Below, in pieces: positions 57,201 through 64,000 of a DNA stretch of 64,000 nucleotides. Origin of the DNA: Aquabacterium sp. (GTDB taxonomy: Bacteria; Pseudomonadota; Gammaproteobacteria; Burkholderiales; Burkholderiaceae_C); contig NZ_JAQSDR010000032.1 in assembly GCF_029946005.1 (NCBI RefSeq), positions 62,001-126,000 of the forward strand, in the 5' to 3' direction. Every line of letters starts with the position of its first letter. Position 1 is the first letter of the stretch. The translations under genes and the position numbers were made by a program. The notes under the pieces are model-generated. The model did not search any database, had not been told where the DNA came from, and saw only the letters and a list, made by a program, of their open reading frames with translations.

Positions 57201-58022
57201 TTATTTGAGCGACGTCAGGTAGGCGACCAACTGGTCGATTTGCGCTGATGGCAGGTCCTTGGCGAAGGTGGCCGGCATGAAAGACACGCCGCTGGCCGAG
57301 TACATGGGGCCCGGTAACACATGGGCGCTCGGGTGGGTGATGGACTCCCGGATGTAGCCTTCGACGGTCTTCACGCTGCCCTTGTAGCCCCCGGAAGCCA
57401 GCAACTTTTCAGTGCGCGCCGTCAGGCCCGCCAGCGATGGGCCCGCCATGTTCACGTCCGGTGTCGTTGAGTGACAGGCCACGCACGCCGGGCTGGAGGT
57501 GCGAAACACGCTTTCGCCCAAGGCGATGGGGTTCTCTGCGCCGCTCACAGGCCTGACAACCGACAGGGCCGGGCCCGTGGGCGAGATAGAAGCCCCCGTC
57601 ACCAGAAGCGGGCGAGGCGGCCAACCCTGGTTGTCCACATTGCTGACCCAGTCCAAAAAGGCGATCAGGTCTGTGATGTCCGTGGCGCTCAAATCCTGCT
57701 TGGGCATCAAGCGGCGGTGGCGTTTTTCGTCGTAAAACTGGGAAGGGTCGTGCAAGTACGCTTTGAGGTAGGCCTCACCGCGCAGCTTGGTGATTTTGGT
57801 CAGGTCTGGGGCGTAGTAGGCGCCCTCGCCAAACACGGTATGGCAATTGATGCAGTTGTTCTTGTGCCAGACATTCTTGCCACGAATGACTGCCGGCGTG
57901 ATCTGGTCCGAGTGCGTCAGGGTTGCGAACTGCCGATGGCTGTCGATGGTCATGCCGATGAAGACCGCCGCCGAGATCACCGTGGCCCCGATGGCAAACA
58001 GACGAGCTTGTCGTTTATTCAT
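57201..58022 (-). CDS. norC: NorC with an extra C-terminal cytochrome c domain (dihaem)
   Basis: 273 residues, nearly twice the usual NorC length of about 150. Residues 1-150 are standard NorC: one membrane anchor (about 8-24), haem motif CINCH at 57-61 with HTVFGEGAYYAPDLT, and Met ligand candidate in RLMPKQDLS (M106). After a Pro-rich linker (about 133-160) a second cytochrome c domain follows with CVACH at 180-184, GPSLAGLT, YIRESITHPSA and a Met ligand in FMPATF (M249). That domain resembles the cytochrome tails of caa3-type oxidase subunit II. It may serve as a built-in electron entry. ATG 58022 is used. Confidence 0.92.
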   Translation of the reverse strand: MNKRQARLFAIGATVISAAVFIGMTIDSHRQFATLTHSDQITPAVIRGKNVWHKNNCINCHTVFGEGAYYAPDLTKITKLRGEAYLKAYLHDPSQFYDEKRHRRLMPKQDLSATDITDLIAFLDWVSNVDNQGWPPRPLLVTGASISPTGPALSVVRPVSGAENPIALGESVFRTSSPACVACHSTTPDVNMAGPSLAGLTARTEKLLASGGYKGSVKTVEGYIRESITHPSAHVLPGPMYSASGVSFMPATFAKDLPSAQIDQLVAYLTSLK

Positions 58023-58035
58023 GGTGTTCGCCCTT

Positions 58036-58155
58036 TCAGACGCTGATGCCGGACCAATATGTGATCGAAATATAAGCGGCATAAACAATGGCCGCCAACA
58101 TTAACAGCAACACCACATGACTGAATATCTTCAGCGAACTGGACCATTTTTGCAT
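58036..58155 (-). CDS. 39-residue membrane peptide upstream of norC
   Basis: Short open frame not long enough for standard gene callers: ATG 58155, stop 58036-58038. The translation begins MQKWSSSLKIFSHVVLLLML and ends in SITYWSGISV; one membrane helix (about 13-29) with a positive N-terminus. A GGAG ribosome site (in CCGGAGCC) precedes the ATG, and norC follows 13 bases after its stop. Position and coding sense suggest a small accessory subunit of the NO reductase, similar in idea to CcoQ-type peptides. I recognise no named family. Confidence 0.7.
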   Translation of the reverse strand: MQKWSSSLKIFSHVVLLLMLAAIVYAAYISITYWSGISV

Positions 58156-58452
58156 ATCTGGCTCCGGTGGTTGAGGGGCGATACTAGCACCGCAGTATTT
58201 TAAGTTGCACCATTTTTGGGCATTGATAAAAAAACATTTAAAATCAATAACCTAAGAAGTTTTTTGGCGGCCTATCTATTTCACTACTTGCCGTGTGGTA
58301 ATTGTTTCTCAAAGTTTGGATGTCGCCTGCACAATGGCTCCTTTACCTGTGGCGGTCTATACCAGCTTGACATGCCTGCTCACGATGGTGGCAGGATTTG
58401 ATTATTGCTGGATATTTGACCGCATCGTTCAAAAATCATCCCGAGAAACCCC
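58156..58452. promoter_or_regulatory. Divergent AT-rich region between the nor operon and cupin gene
   Basis: About 300 bases of clearly lower GC than the rest of the window, holding promoters for the nor genes (minus) and the cupin gene (plus). Two overlapping small plus-strand frames exist here, but neither has a ribosome site or coding character. Apart from the element at 58222-58248 I see no clear regulator site; there is no TTGAT-N4-ATCAA FNR/DNR box. Confidence 0.6.
58222..58248. promoter_or_regulatory. Candidate regulatory palindrome upstream of nor operon
   Basis: ATTGAT (58222-58227) and ATCAAT (58243-58248) form an inverted repeat with a 15-base centre that includes CATTTAAAAT (58235-58244), identical to the core of many NsrR operators (AAGATGCATTTAAAATGCATCTT type). 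The outer half-site bases fit poorly. It lies about 70-90 bases upstream of the small peptide start, a sensible operator position. Confidence 0.4.
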
Positions 58453-58797
58453 ATGGCCCTGCATCACGCTTTTTCCGGCGAATTGATTGACATACGCCCC
58501 CTCCAGGGCGACCTCAAAACCGTCAGCACGACAACGCTTTACAAGTCGGACCACCTGGAGGTGTTTCGCCTGGTCCTCTTGGCCGGCAAGGGGCTGCCAG
58601 ATCACCGCGTGGCGGGTGAACTCACCGTGCAATGTCTTGAGGGGTGCATCGAGATGATGGCCTCGGGCCGCACTGAATCCATGCGTCCTGGCGACCTGAT
58701 GTGTCTGGCGGGTGGCGTGCCCCATGCGCTGAAGGCATTGGAGGATTCGTCCGTGCTGGTCACGCTGTTGTTGCACACCGCCCAGCCCCGCCCTTGA
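58453..58797 (+). CDS. Small cupin-domain protein
   Basis: Single-domain cupin of 114 residues. LLAGKGLPDHRVAGELTVQCLEG matches cupin motif 1, although only one of the usual two His plus Glu is clear, and MRPGDLMCLAGGVPHALKA matches motif 2 with its His. The metal and substrate are unknown. It opens the plus-strand run that continues with the Cys-rich peptide, nsrR and nnrS, so a role under NO stress is inferred from position only. Confidence 0.78.
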   Translation: MALHHAFSGELIDIRPLQGDLKTVSTTTLYKSDHLEVFRLVLLAGKGLPDHRVAGELTVQCLEGCIEMMASGRTESMRPGDLMCLAGGVPHALKALEDSSVLVTLLLHTAQPRP

Positions 58798-58833
58798 CCC
58801 AAGTCAAGGGTCCGCGCAGCGTTGGCTCTAGCA

Positions 58834-58856
58834 TAGGTGTATTGAAAATACATCTT
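58834..58856 (+). promoter_or_regulatory. NsrR-type operator
   Basis: The 23-base element has an 11-1-11 palindrome: right arm AAATACATCTT reads AAGATGTATTT in reverse, identical to the NsrR half-site consensus AAGATGYATTT; left arm TAGGTGTATTG matches it at eight of eleven positions. It is 14 bases before the ATG of the Cys-rich peptide and about 145 bases before the Rrf2 gene, fitting autoregulation by the encoded repressor. Confidence 0.75.
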
Positions 58857-58870
58857 ATGAATGGATCGCC

Positions 58871-58993
58871 ATGAGCAGCACCACGCCCACCATCGACGTT
58901 CGCACCGTGCCTGTGCAGGATGATTCCAGCATTGCCAAGCTCAAGGCAGCCCATGGCGATGGCCAATGCTGCGGCTTGTGTGGTGGCACCTGA
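58871..58993 (+). CDS. 40-residue peptide with C-terminal CCGLCGG motif
   Basis: Short open frame from ATG 58871 to TGA 58991-58993. The peptide starts MSSTTPTIDVRTVPVQDDSS, continues through a short Ala/Lys helix and ends in HGDGQCCGLCGGT. Three clustered Cys plus His suggest metal, Fe-S or NO/thiol chemistry. It lies directly behind the NsrR-like operator and seven bases before the nsrR ATG, so it is probably translated first in the operon. No named family recognised; no strong ribosome site seen (GGATCG before the ATG), which keeps confidence moderate. Confidence 0.6.
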   Translation: MSSTTPTIDVRTVPVQDDSSIAKLKAAHGDGQCCGLCGGT

Positions 58994-59000
58994 GCCTCAC

Positions 59001-59459
59001 ATGAAGCTGACCGCTTTCACTGACTACAGCCTGCGTGTGCTGATGTACCTGGCCGCACAGCCCGGGCGGCGAGCGACGATCGCCGAGATCGCGGCCTCGT
59101 TTGGTGTGTCGGAGCATCACCTGACCAAGGTGGTGCATTTTCTGGGTAAGAAAGGGTGGCTGGCCACCGTGCGCGGCAAAGGCGGCGGGTTGGGTTTGGC
59201 CCAAACCCCCGACGCCATCCGCGTGGGGGAGGTGGTGCGCCAGACCGAGGGAGCCGCCATGCCGGCCGAGTGCTTTGGCGTTGAAGGCGGACACTGTTGC
59301 ATCGCGCGCATCTGCCGATTGCGCGGCGTGTTGGGCGAGGCGGTGGAGGCCTTCCATGCTGTGCTGGACCGCTACACCTTGGCTGATCTGACCCGCAACG
59401 GGCCAGCGCTGGCCCAGGTGTTGTTCCCCCCCGCCATCACCGAGACCTCCTCAGCATGA
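59001..59459 (+). CDS. nsrR: Rrf2-family NO-sensing repressor, NsrR type
   Basis: Repressor of 152 residues. The winged helix begins MKLTAFTDYSLRVLMYLA and contains ASFGVSEHHLTKVVHFLGKK and the wing RGKGGGLGLA. Cys residues at 91, 99/100 and 105 (ECFGVEGGHCCIARICRL) correspond to the Fe-S ligands of NsrR, whose cluster reacts with NO. ATG 59001 gives the family N-terminus. The gene ends in an ATGA overlap with nnrS. Autoregulation through the operator at 58834 is likely. Confidence 0.9.
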   Translation: MKLTAFTDYSLRVLMYLAAQPGRRATIAEIAASFGVSEHHLTKVVHFLGKKGWLATVRGKGGGLGLAQTPDAIRVGEVVRQTEGAAMPAECFGVEGGHCCIARICRLRGVLGEAVEAFHAVLDRYTLADLTRNGPALAQVLFPPAITETSSA

Positions 59460-60652
59460 GCCAACCCATCAACCTCAAAGAACCTCGCGGGGCCTCGCCC
59501 CCCACACCGAGCTTTGCCTTGTGGCAACTCGGCTTCCGGCCCTTTTACCTGTTGGCCAGCACCTTTGCCGCGCTGTCGATCGCCTTGTGGGCCTTGCAGT
59601 TTGCGGGTTGGCTGAGCACGCCTTACCTGTCGGGGCCAATGTGGCACGCGCATGAAATGCTGTTTGGCTTCACGCTCGCGGTGGTGGTGGGCTTCCTCTT
59701 CACGGCGGGGCGCAACTGGAGCAATCGGCCCACGCCCACGGGCGCCTCGCTGGCCGCACTGGCCGTGCTGTGGGTGGTGGCCCGCGTGCTCGTGCTAACG
59801 CCTTTCGCTTGGGCGGCCGCTGCGGCCAATGTCGCTTTTCCGCTGGCCTCGGCGATTGCCCTAGCCATACCCTTCATCGCCGCAGGCAATCGGCGCAACT
59901 ACTTCTTCATCGGGCTGCTGCTGCTGATGGCGGTGGCCGTGGGCATGGTCCATCTGGCGCAATTGGGCGTGGTGCAGATGCCTGCCTGGGTCGGCATTCA
60001 AATGGCGCTGGACGTGATCCTCTTCATCATGGCGGTGATGGCCGGCCGCGTGGTCCCGATGTTCACCAACAACGGCGTGCCCGGTGCGAACGCGACCCGC
60101 CAGCCGGTGGTCGAGAAGCTCGCCCTGGGTTCGGTGCTGGCCCTGCTGCTGGCCGATGGACTGCAATGGCATGGCCCGGCGCTCATCGTGCTCGTGGGCA
60201 TTGGGGCCTTGGCTCACCTGGCGCGGTGGGTGTTGTGGCAACCCTTGAAGACGAGTCGCACCCCCATCGTGTGGGTGCTGCACATCGCCTACCTGTGGAT
60301 TCCTGTGCATCTGGTGCTGCGCGGCATGGCCGAGCTGGGCTGGGTCCAGCCCTCGGCGGCAACCCATGCGCTGACGGTGGGGGCCATTGGCGGGCTCATC
60401 ATCGGCATGATGACGCGCACGGCGCGGGGGCACACGGGTCGGCCGCTCAAAGCTGATCGCGCCGAGGTCTTCTGCTACGTGCTGGTGCTCCTGGCCGCCT
60501 TGGTGCGTGTGTTCGTGCCGCTCGTCGCCCCCGCTCAACTGGTCCATGCCGTGCTGTGGTCGGCCGCCCTGTGGTCTGGCGCCTTCGGGCTGTACGCCGT
60601 GCGCTACTGGCCTGTGCTCACCAGGCCGCGACTGGACGGCAAGCCGGGTTGA
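59456..60652 (+). CDS. nnrS: NnrS family haem/copper membrane protein
   Basis: Polytopic membrane protein of 398 residues with about twelve helices. Family landmarks: LWQLGFRPFYLLAS near the N-terminus, PMWHAHEMLFGFTLAVVVGF, RNWSNRPTPTG, AVMAGRVVPMFTNNGVPGA and MMTRTARGHTGRPL. NnrS proteins protect against nitrosative stress by an incompletely known mechanism, possibly dealing with iron-NO complexes. Translationally coupled to nsrR. Confidence 0.93.
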   Translation: MSQPINLKEPRGASPPTPSFALWQLGFRPFYLLASTFAALSIALWALQFAGWLSTPYLSGPMWHAHEMLFGFTLAVVVGFLFTAGRNWSNRPTPTGASLAALAVLWVVARVLVLTPFAWAAAAANVAFPLASAIALAIPFIAAGNRRNYFFIGLLLLMAVAVGMVHLAQLGVVQMPAWVGIQMALDVILFIMAVMAGRVVPMFTNNGVPGANATRQPVVEKLALGSVLALLLADGLQWHGPALIVLVGIGALAHLARWVLWQPLKTSRTPIVWVLHIAYLWIPVHLVLRGMAELGWVQPSAATHALTVGAIGGLIIGMMTRTARGHTGRPLKADRAEVFCYVLVLLAALVRVFVPLVAPAQLVHAVLWSAALWSGAFGLYAVRYWPVLTRPRLDGKPG

Positions 60653-60656
60653 GCGC

Positions 60657-61046
60657 ATGGATTATTGGTTGATCAAAACAGTCCATCAAACGGCGGTCGT
60701 CCTGTCGATCACAGGCTTTTTCGTGCGCGGCCTGGCATCGTTGCTGAGCGCCGGTTGGGTGCGGGGTCGGCTCGCCAAAACACTGCCGCACCTCATCGAC
60801 TCGGTGCTGCTCGTGGCGGCCCTGTGGCTGGCCTGGACGCTGCGGATCACGCCGGGCAACGCCCCTTGGTTGCTGGCCAAGTTGGCGGGGCTGCTGGTTT
60901 ACATCGCGCTGGGTGTGGTGGCGCTGAGGCCGGGTCGGTCGGTGGCCGTGCGGGCGGGAGCGTGGGTCGCGGCGCTCGGGGTGTTCGGCTGGATCGTCTC
61001 GGTGGCGATCACCAAAAACCCATTTGGATTTCTGGCCTGGTCATAG
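60657..61046 (+). CDS. SirB2-like membrane protein
   Basis: Four-helix membrane protein of 129 residues. The N-terminus YWLIKTVHQTAVVLSITGFF with VRG, and later PHLIDSVLLVAALWLAW, KLAGLLVYIALGVVALR and the end TKNPFGFLAW match the SirB/SirB2 family. The molecular function is unknown. It starts five bases behind nnrS and overlaps the stop of the convergent kinase gene by six bases. ATG 60657 selected. Confidence 0.85.
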   Translation: MDYWLIKTVHQTAVVLSITGFFVRGLASLLSAGWVRGRLAKTLPHLIDSVLLVAALWLAWTLRITPGNAPWLLAKLAGLLVYIALGVVALRPGRSVAVRAGAWVAALGVFGWIVSVAITKNPFGFLAWS

Positions 61047-63368
61047 CTCGCTGTCTGCCGCCGGTCCTGCCGTGGCGGAGAAGTTTTCAACCACCACCTC
61101 GCAGCACACGCCCTTGGGTTCGGCCTCGCTCCAGCGCACCGTGCCACCCAGTTGCTTGACGCGCTTGCGCACACCGCCCAGTCCCAGTCCATGGGACCAG
61201 GTCTCGGGGGCTCGGCCCACGCCGTTGTCGGTCACGGTCAGGGACAGTCGGTCGTTGGCCAGCACCAGTTGCACCTGCACCTTCGAGGCTTTCGCGTGGC
61301 TGATGGTGTTGTTGACCAGTTCGCGCAGGATGCGGGTCAGTGCCGACCATTGGCCCATCGACAAGCTCACGTCACAGTCCTGCGTCATCTGCCAGGTCAG
61401 CTCGCATTGCGCAAAGCCCAGGCGTTGGTGCAGATCGCGTTTCCATTCGCCCGCCGCTTCGCTCAGGCCATGGCTTTGCGCGGCCAGCCCGCGTGTCAGC
61501 GTCTTCAAGTCTTGCAGCGTGTGGCGGATGTATTCTTCGATGTTGGCATTGGGGGCCTGGTACATCAGGGTCAGCAGGCGGGCGCCGATGTCGTCGTGCA
61601 GGTCTTGCGCGATGCGCACGCGTTCTTCACTGCGGCCTTGCTCCACGGCCTGGTCAAAGCTCAGCACGCGGTGCAACTGGTCAATGATGCGGTCGGCCAG
61701 CCGCGCGTCTTCCGAGGTGAACAGTCTCCGGCCCTTGTTCGAGTGCTTCAGCACCAGGGCGTGTTTCGATGGTGTTTCCCGGTTGAGGCGCAAAGAGGGC
61801 AGGCGCACCAACATCACCGAACCGTTGCCGCGCAACTCGGACGCGAACACCTCGCCCCGGGCCACGGTCACTTCCAAGGGATCGAACAATTCGCGCATCA
61901 GGCGGGCCAGCAAATCATCGGTCTTGGCCGGGCGGCGCTCCAGTTCGCGCGCCATGCGGTACAGGCGCTCGAACAGCCGTTCCATCGTGATCGGATCGCG
62001 CCCGGGCAGGCGGGTCATCAGCCAGCGCCTGATCGACATGTACACGCCGAAGGACAGGAACAGCGACAAGGTCATCGATGTGAACTGGCCCAGCGAGAAC
62101 ACCGCCACGAACAACAGGTCCAGTGAGGCGGCCACGGTGCTGGACGCGGCCAGCAGCGAGAACTCCTGAAGGATCTGCTTGGAGCGCGACAGGTAGGGCG
62201 CCAGCAGTAACTGGGAGGCGAAGAAAACGTGCCACGTCATGACGCCGAACGTGGTGATGTTCAGGAGCATGTCGGGGCGCGCACCGCCGTGGGCCACGGC
62301 CACGCTCAGCAACACCCAGGTCGCCAGCGTGATGATGGAAAAGCGCTGCAAGACCAGCGTGAAAGGATGCGGCGAGGCGCGGTAGGCCGCTCCCATCAGC
62401 AAGACTGCCGCTGCCGTCATGAGCGTGCAGCCAACGTGCAGCCACAGCCAACTGTTGGGGTGGTCCAGGCTCATGGCGGTGATGCCCAGACCCGCGGCTG
62501 CGGCCCAGCCCAAGGCGATGAAATAGGGCCAGCCTTTCAGGCGGCGGGGGTGCAACACGGCCACCTGGATCATCGCCGCCGCCGTGACCAGGTCCAGACC
62601 GCCCCGTGCGCGCATGTCCAGGTTCATGAACCACTCCGGCAGGAACAGGTCCAGATTGGTCTCCACAGCGATGAACATCAACTGGCCGGCCTGACTCAGC
62701 GCCAAGGCCAGGTAGGCCAGGTTGCGCAACTGCGGTCCGGCCAGCACCACCACGGCGCCCACGGCGAACAGCGTCAGGGCCAAGGCCGACAGCAACCAGA
62801 ACAAGGGGCTCAAACCCGACCAGCCTCGTGGGGTGATCAGCACGGGTTCATCCGGCGCATTGACCAGTTGCAATTGCAGCACCTTGCCGTCCGCAGGCAA
62901 GGCGTCCAGCAGCCGTGCCACGCCCAGGTGCAAGTTCACAAAATGCTGGCGTTGCTCGGCATCGCTGATCCAGCGGCCCGAGCGTTGCAAAGCCAGCATC
63001 TCGATGGGTGTTTCCAGGACTTGGGTGCCGCCACCGGGCTGCAGCACCTCGCTGCGCAAGCCCTCCAGGATATGGCCTTCCAGGCGCTGCATGGCCGGGT
63101 TGTCCACCGAGTGCAGCCTGACGGTGCCTTCCGACGTGGCCCGCAATGACACGGGCAAGCGGGGTTGGCTGGACAACCATTGCCCCACCAGCAATACCAG
63201 CACGAAGCCCATCAGCACCGCGCCCACCAGCATGCGCAGACGCCAGCCAATCCAGCGCGGCAGGTCGTGCGAGCCCTGCAGTACCTCGTCCAGCGTGGGG
63301 ATGTAGCCGGAGCCGCCGATCAGTAAATCTGGTGCCGCGCGGGGCGGCGAGGTGTCCATGGCCGACAT
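61041..63368 (-). CDS. NarX/UhpB-type sensor histidine kinase with 7TM-like sensor
   Basis: Large membrane kinase of 775 residues. The first helix (RMLVGAVLMGFVLVLLVG) leads to a periplasmic domain of about 130 residues, followed by some seven closely spaced helices, an arrangement like 7TMR-DISM sensors. A cytosolic GAF-like linker and a HisKA_3 dimerisation box follow (ERVRIAQDLHDDIGARLL, phospho-His in LHDD), then a HATPase with LRELVNNTISHAKAS and DNGVGRAP. It pairs with the response regulator upstream. ATG 63368 lies ten bases after the regulator stop; ATG 63359 is also possible. The signal is unknown. Confidence 0.86.
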   Translation of the reverse strand: MSAMDTSPPRAAPDLLIGGSGYIPTLDEVLQGSHDLPRWIGWRLRMLVGAVLMGFVLVLLVGQWLSSQPRLPVSLRATSEGTVRLHSVDNPAMQRLEGHILEGLRSEVLQPGGGTQVLETPIEMLALQRSGRWISDAEQRQHFVNLHLGVARLLDALPADGKVLQLQLVNAPDEPVLITPRGWSGLSPLFWLLSALALTLFAVGAVVVLAGPQLRNLAYLALALSQAGQLMFIAVETNLDLFLPEWFMNLDMRARGGLDLVTAAAMIQVAVLHPRRLKGWPYFIALGWAAAAGLGITAMSLDHPNSWLWLHVGCTLMTAAAVLLMGAAYRASPHPFTLVLQRFSIITLATWVLLSVAVAHGGARPDMLLNITTFGVMTWHVFFASQLLLAPYLSRSKQILQEFSLLAASSTVAASLDLLFVAVFSLGQFTSMTLSLFLSFGVYMSIRRWLMTRLPGRDPITMERLFERLYRMARELERRPAKTDDLLARLMRELFDPLEVTVARGEVFASELRGNGSVMLVRLPSLRLNRETPSKHALVLKHSNKGRRLFTSEDARLADRIIDQLHRVLSFDQAVEQGRSEERVRIAQDLHDDIGARLLTLMYQAPNANIEEYIRHTLQDLKTLTRGLAAQSHGLSEAAGEWKRDLHQRLGFAQCELTWQMTQDCDVSLSMGQWSALTRILRELVNNTISHAKASKVQVQLVLANDRLSLTVTDNGVGRAPETWSHGLGLGGVRKRVKQLGGTVRWSEAEPKGVCCEVVVENFSATAGPAADSEL

Positions 63369-63378
63369 GGCGCGAAAC

Positions 63379-64000
63379 TCAGACCAAGCCTTGCTTGCTG
63401 GCCAGCACCGCCGCTTCGGCACGGCTGGACACGTTCAGTTTTTTGTAGATGGACTTGATGTGGTCGTTGACCGTGAACCATTTGATGCCCATCAAGGCGG
63501 CGATTTCCTTGATGGTGAAGCCCTTGCTGAGGTAAGTGAGCACTTCGCTTTCACGCGGCGTCAGGCGTTCGTGGTCCAGCGGGGCAAGGGGAGCGGGCGC
63601 AGGGGCGGCGGCAGGTGCGGCCGGTGCATGGCCCGCCAGCAAACCATCGCCCGTGCGGAAATGGGTCAGCAGGCGGCGGGCGATGGCGGGCGACAGGGGA
63701 GGCTGCCCGCGCACGATTTTTTGCAGTTCTTCCACCAGGACCTCGAACCGGTCTTCTTTCAGCAGGTAGCCGTCGGCGCCGCATTGCAGGGCTGGGAACA
63801 GGTGTTCGTCGTCAGAATAAAGCGTGGTCACGATGCGCGTGGCCGGGTAGTTGGCCAGTTCGGTCAGCAACTCCAGGCCGCTGCCGTCGGGCAGTTCCAG
63901 GTCCACCATGATCAATTGGTAGGGATCGTCGCAGGCGACGGCACGACCGCGTGCCTGGTGCCCCAGCAGCCGACGCGCGGCTTCCAGATCGCCGGCCTCG
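63379..64000 (-). CDS. NarL/FixJ-family response regulator (5' end outside window)
   Basis: Partner of the kinase. The frame is open to the window edge, where EAARRLLGHQARG and DDPYQLIMVDLELPDG show the receiver domain with its phospho-acceptor Asp in VDLELPDG; the switch Thr is in VTTLYSDD and the Lys in YLLKED. After an Ala/Pro linker the LuxR-type helix-turn-helix follows (LTPRESEVLTYLSKGFTIKE and TVNDHIKSIYKKLNVSSR). An internal TTG or ATG near 63909-63915 is not the start. Target genes unknown; the NO genes next door are candidates only by position. Confidence 0.9.
   Translation of the reverse strand, partial: EAGDLEAARRLLGHQARGRAVACDDPYQLIMVDLELPDGSGLELLTELANYPATRIVTTLYSDDEHLFPALQCGADGYLLKEDRFEVLVEELQKIVRGQPPLSPAIARRLLTHFRTGDGLLAGHAPAAPAAAPAPAPLAPLDHERLTPRESEVLTYLSKGFTIKEIAALMGIKWFTVNDHIKSIYKKLNVSSRAEAAVLASKQGLV

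Noticed and set aside
58216-58486. Two overlapping 61- and 63-codon plus-strand frames before the cupin gene
   Set aside because: No ribosome site, composition typical of AT-rich non-coding DNA, and the second overlaps the cupin start out of frame.

Overview
The window reads as one chromosomal stretch of a GC-rich, flagellated, respiring betaproteobacterium of the Burkholderiales. The Leptothrix/Rubrivivax/Aquabacterium/Comamonadaceae neighbourhood is likely, but this rests on protein style only. Supporting signs are the complete flgBCDEFGHIJKL block with flgAMN divergent from it, a RegB/RegA redox pair beside a Cyo-type quinol oxidase, an RpfE-like gene beside recJ, and a lipase with its own foldase. 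Genes are tightly packed. I see no rRNA, tRNA, CRISPR array, insertion sequence or prophage.

Layout. 1-2.3 kb: end of a RskA-type anti-sigma factor and opgD. 2.3-9.2 kb: minus-strand respiratory cluster cyoA-cyoB-cyoC-cyoD-SURF1-regB-regA. 9.3-13.7 kb: an MFS carrier, a large surface lipoprotein and a DHH phosphoesterase. 13.8-17.8 kb: a diguanylate cyclase with a duplicated membrane sensor, SrkA kinase and an HDOD signalling protein. 17.8-30.2 kb: flagellar rod, hook, ring and junction genes (flgB to flgL on minus; flgA, flgM, flgN on plus). 30.2-40.1 kb: recJ, rpfE-like, lolC, lolD, an LTA-synthase-like sulfatase, tatD and a SUV3-type helicase. 40.1-45.1 kb: lipase and foldase, a DEAD-box helicase and gshA. 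45.3-50.2 kb: a glutamine-amidotransferase-like protein, an SDR, a possible C80/caspase-fold protein, a MOSC protein, a family-6 DNA glycosylase and a carboxylesterase. 50.3-52.9 kb: a spermidine-synthase-like protein and a GspE-family ATPase. 52.9-61.0 kb: a nitric-oxide island. 61.0-64 kb: a NarX/NarL-like two-component pair cut by the window end.

The nitric-oxide island is the most interesting part. On minus there is a 39-residue membrane peptide, then norC, norB, norQ and norD. On plus there is a cupin, a 40-residue Cys-rich peptide, an NsrR-type Rrf2 repressor, nnrS and a SirB2-like protein. NorC carries a second c-type cytochrome domain. A good NsrR-like palindrome lies just upstream of the Cys-rich peptide, and a weaker related element lies in the nor upstream region. 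No nitrite reductase gene is in the window, so NO respiration and NO detoxification cannot be told apart here.

All family calls come from motifs read by eye in translations; no database search was run.
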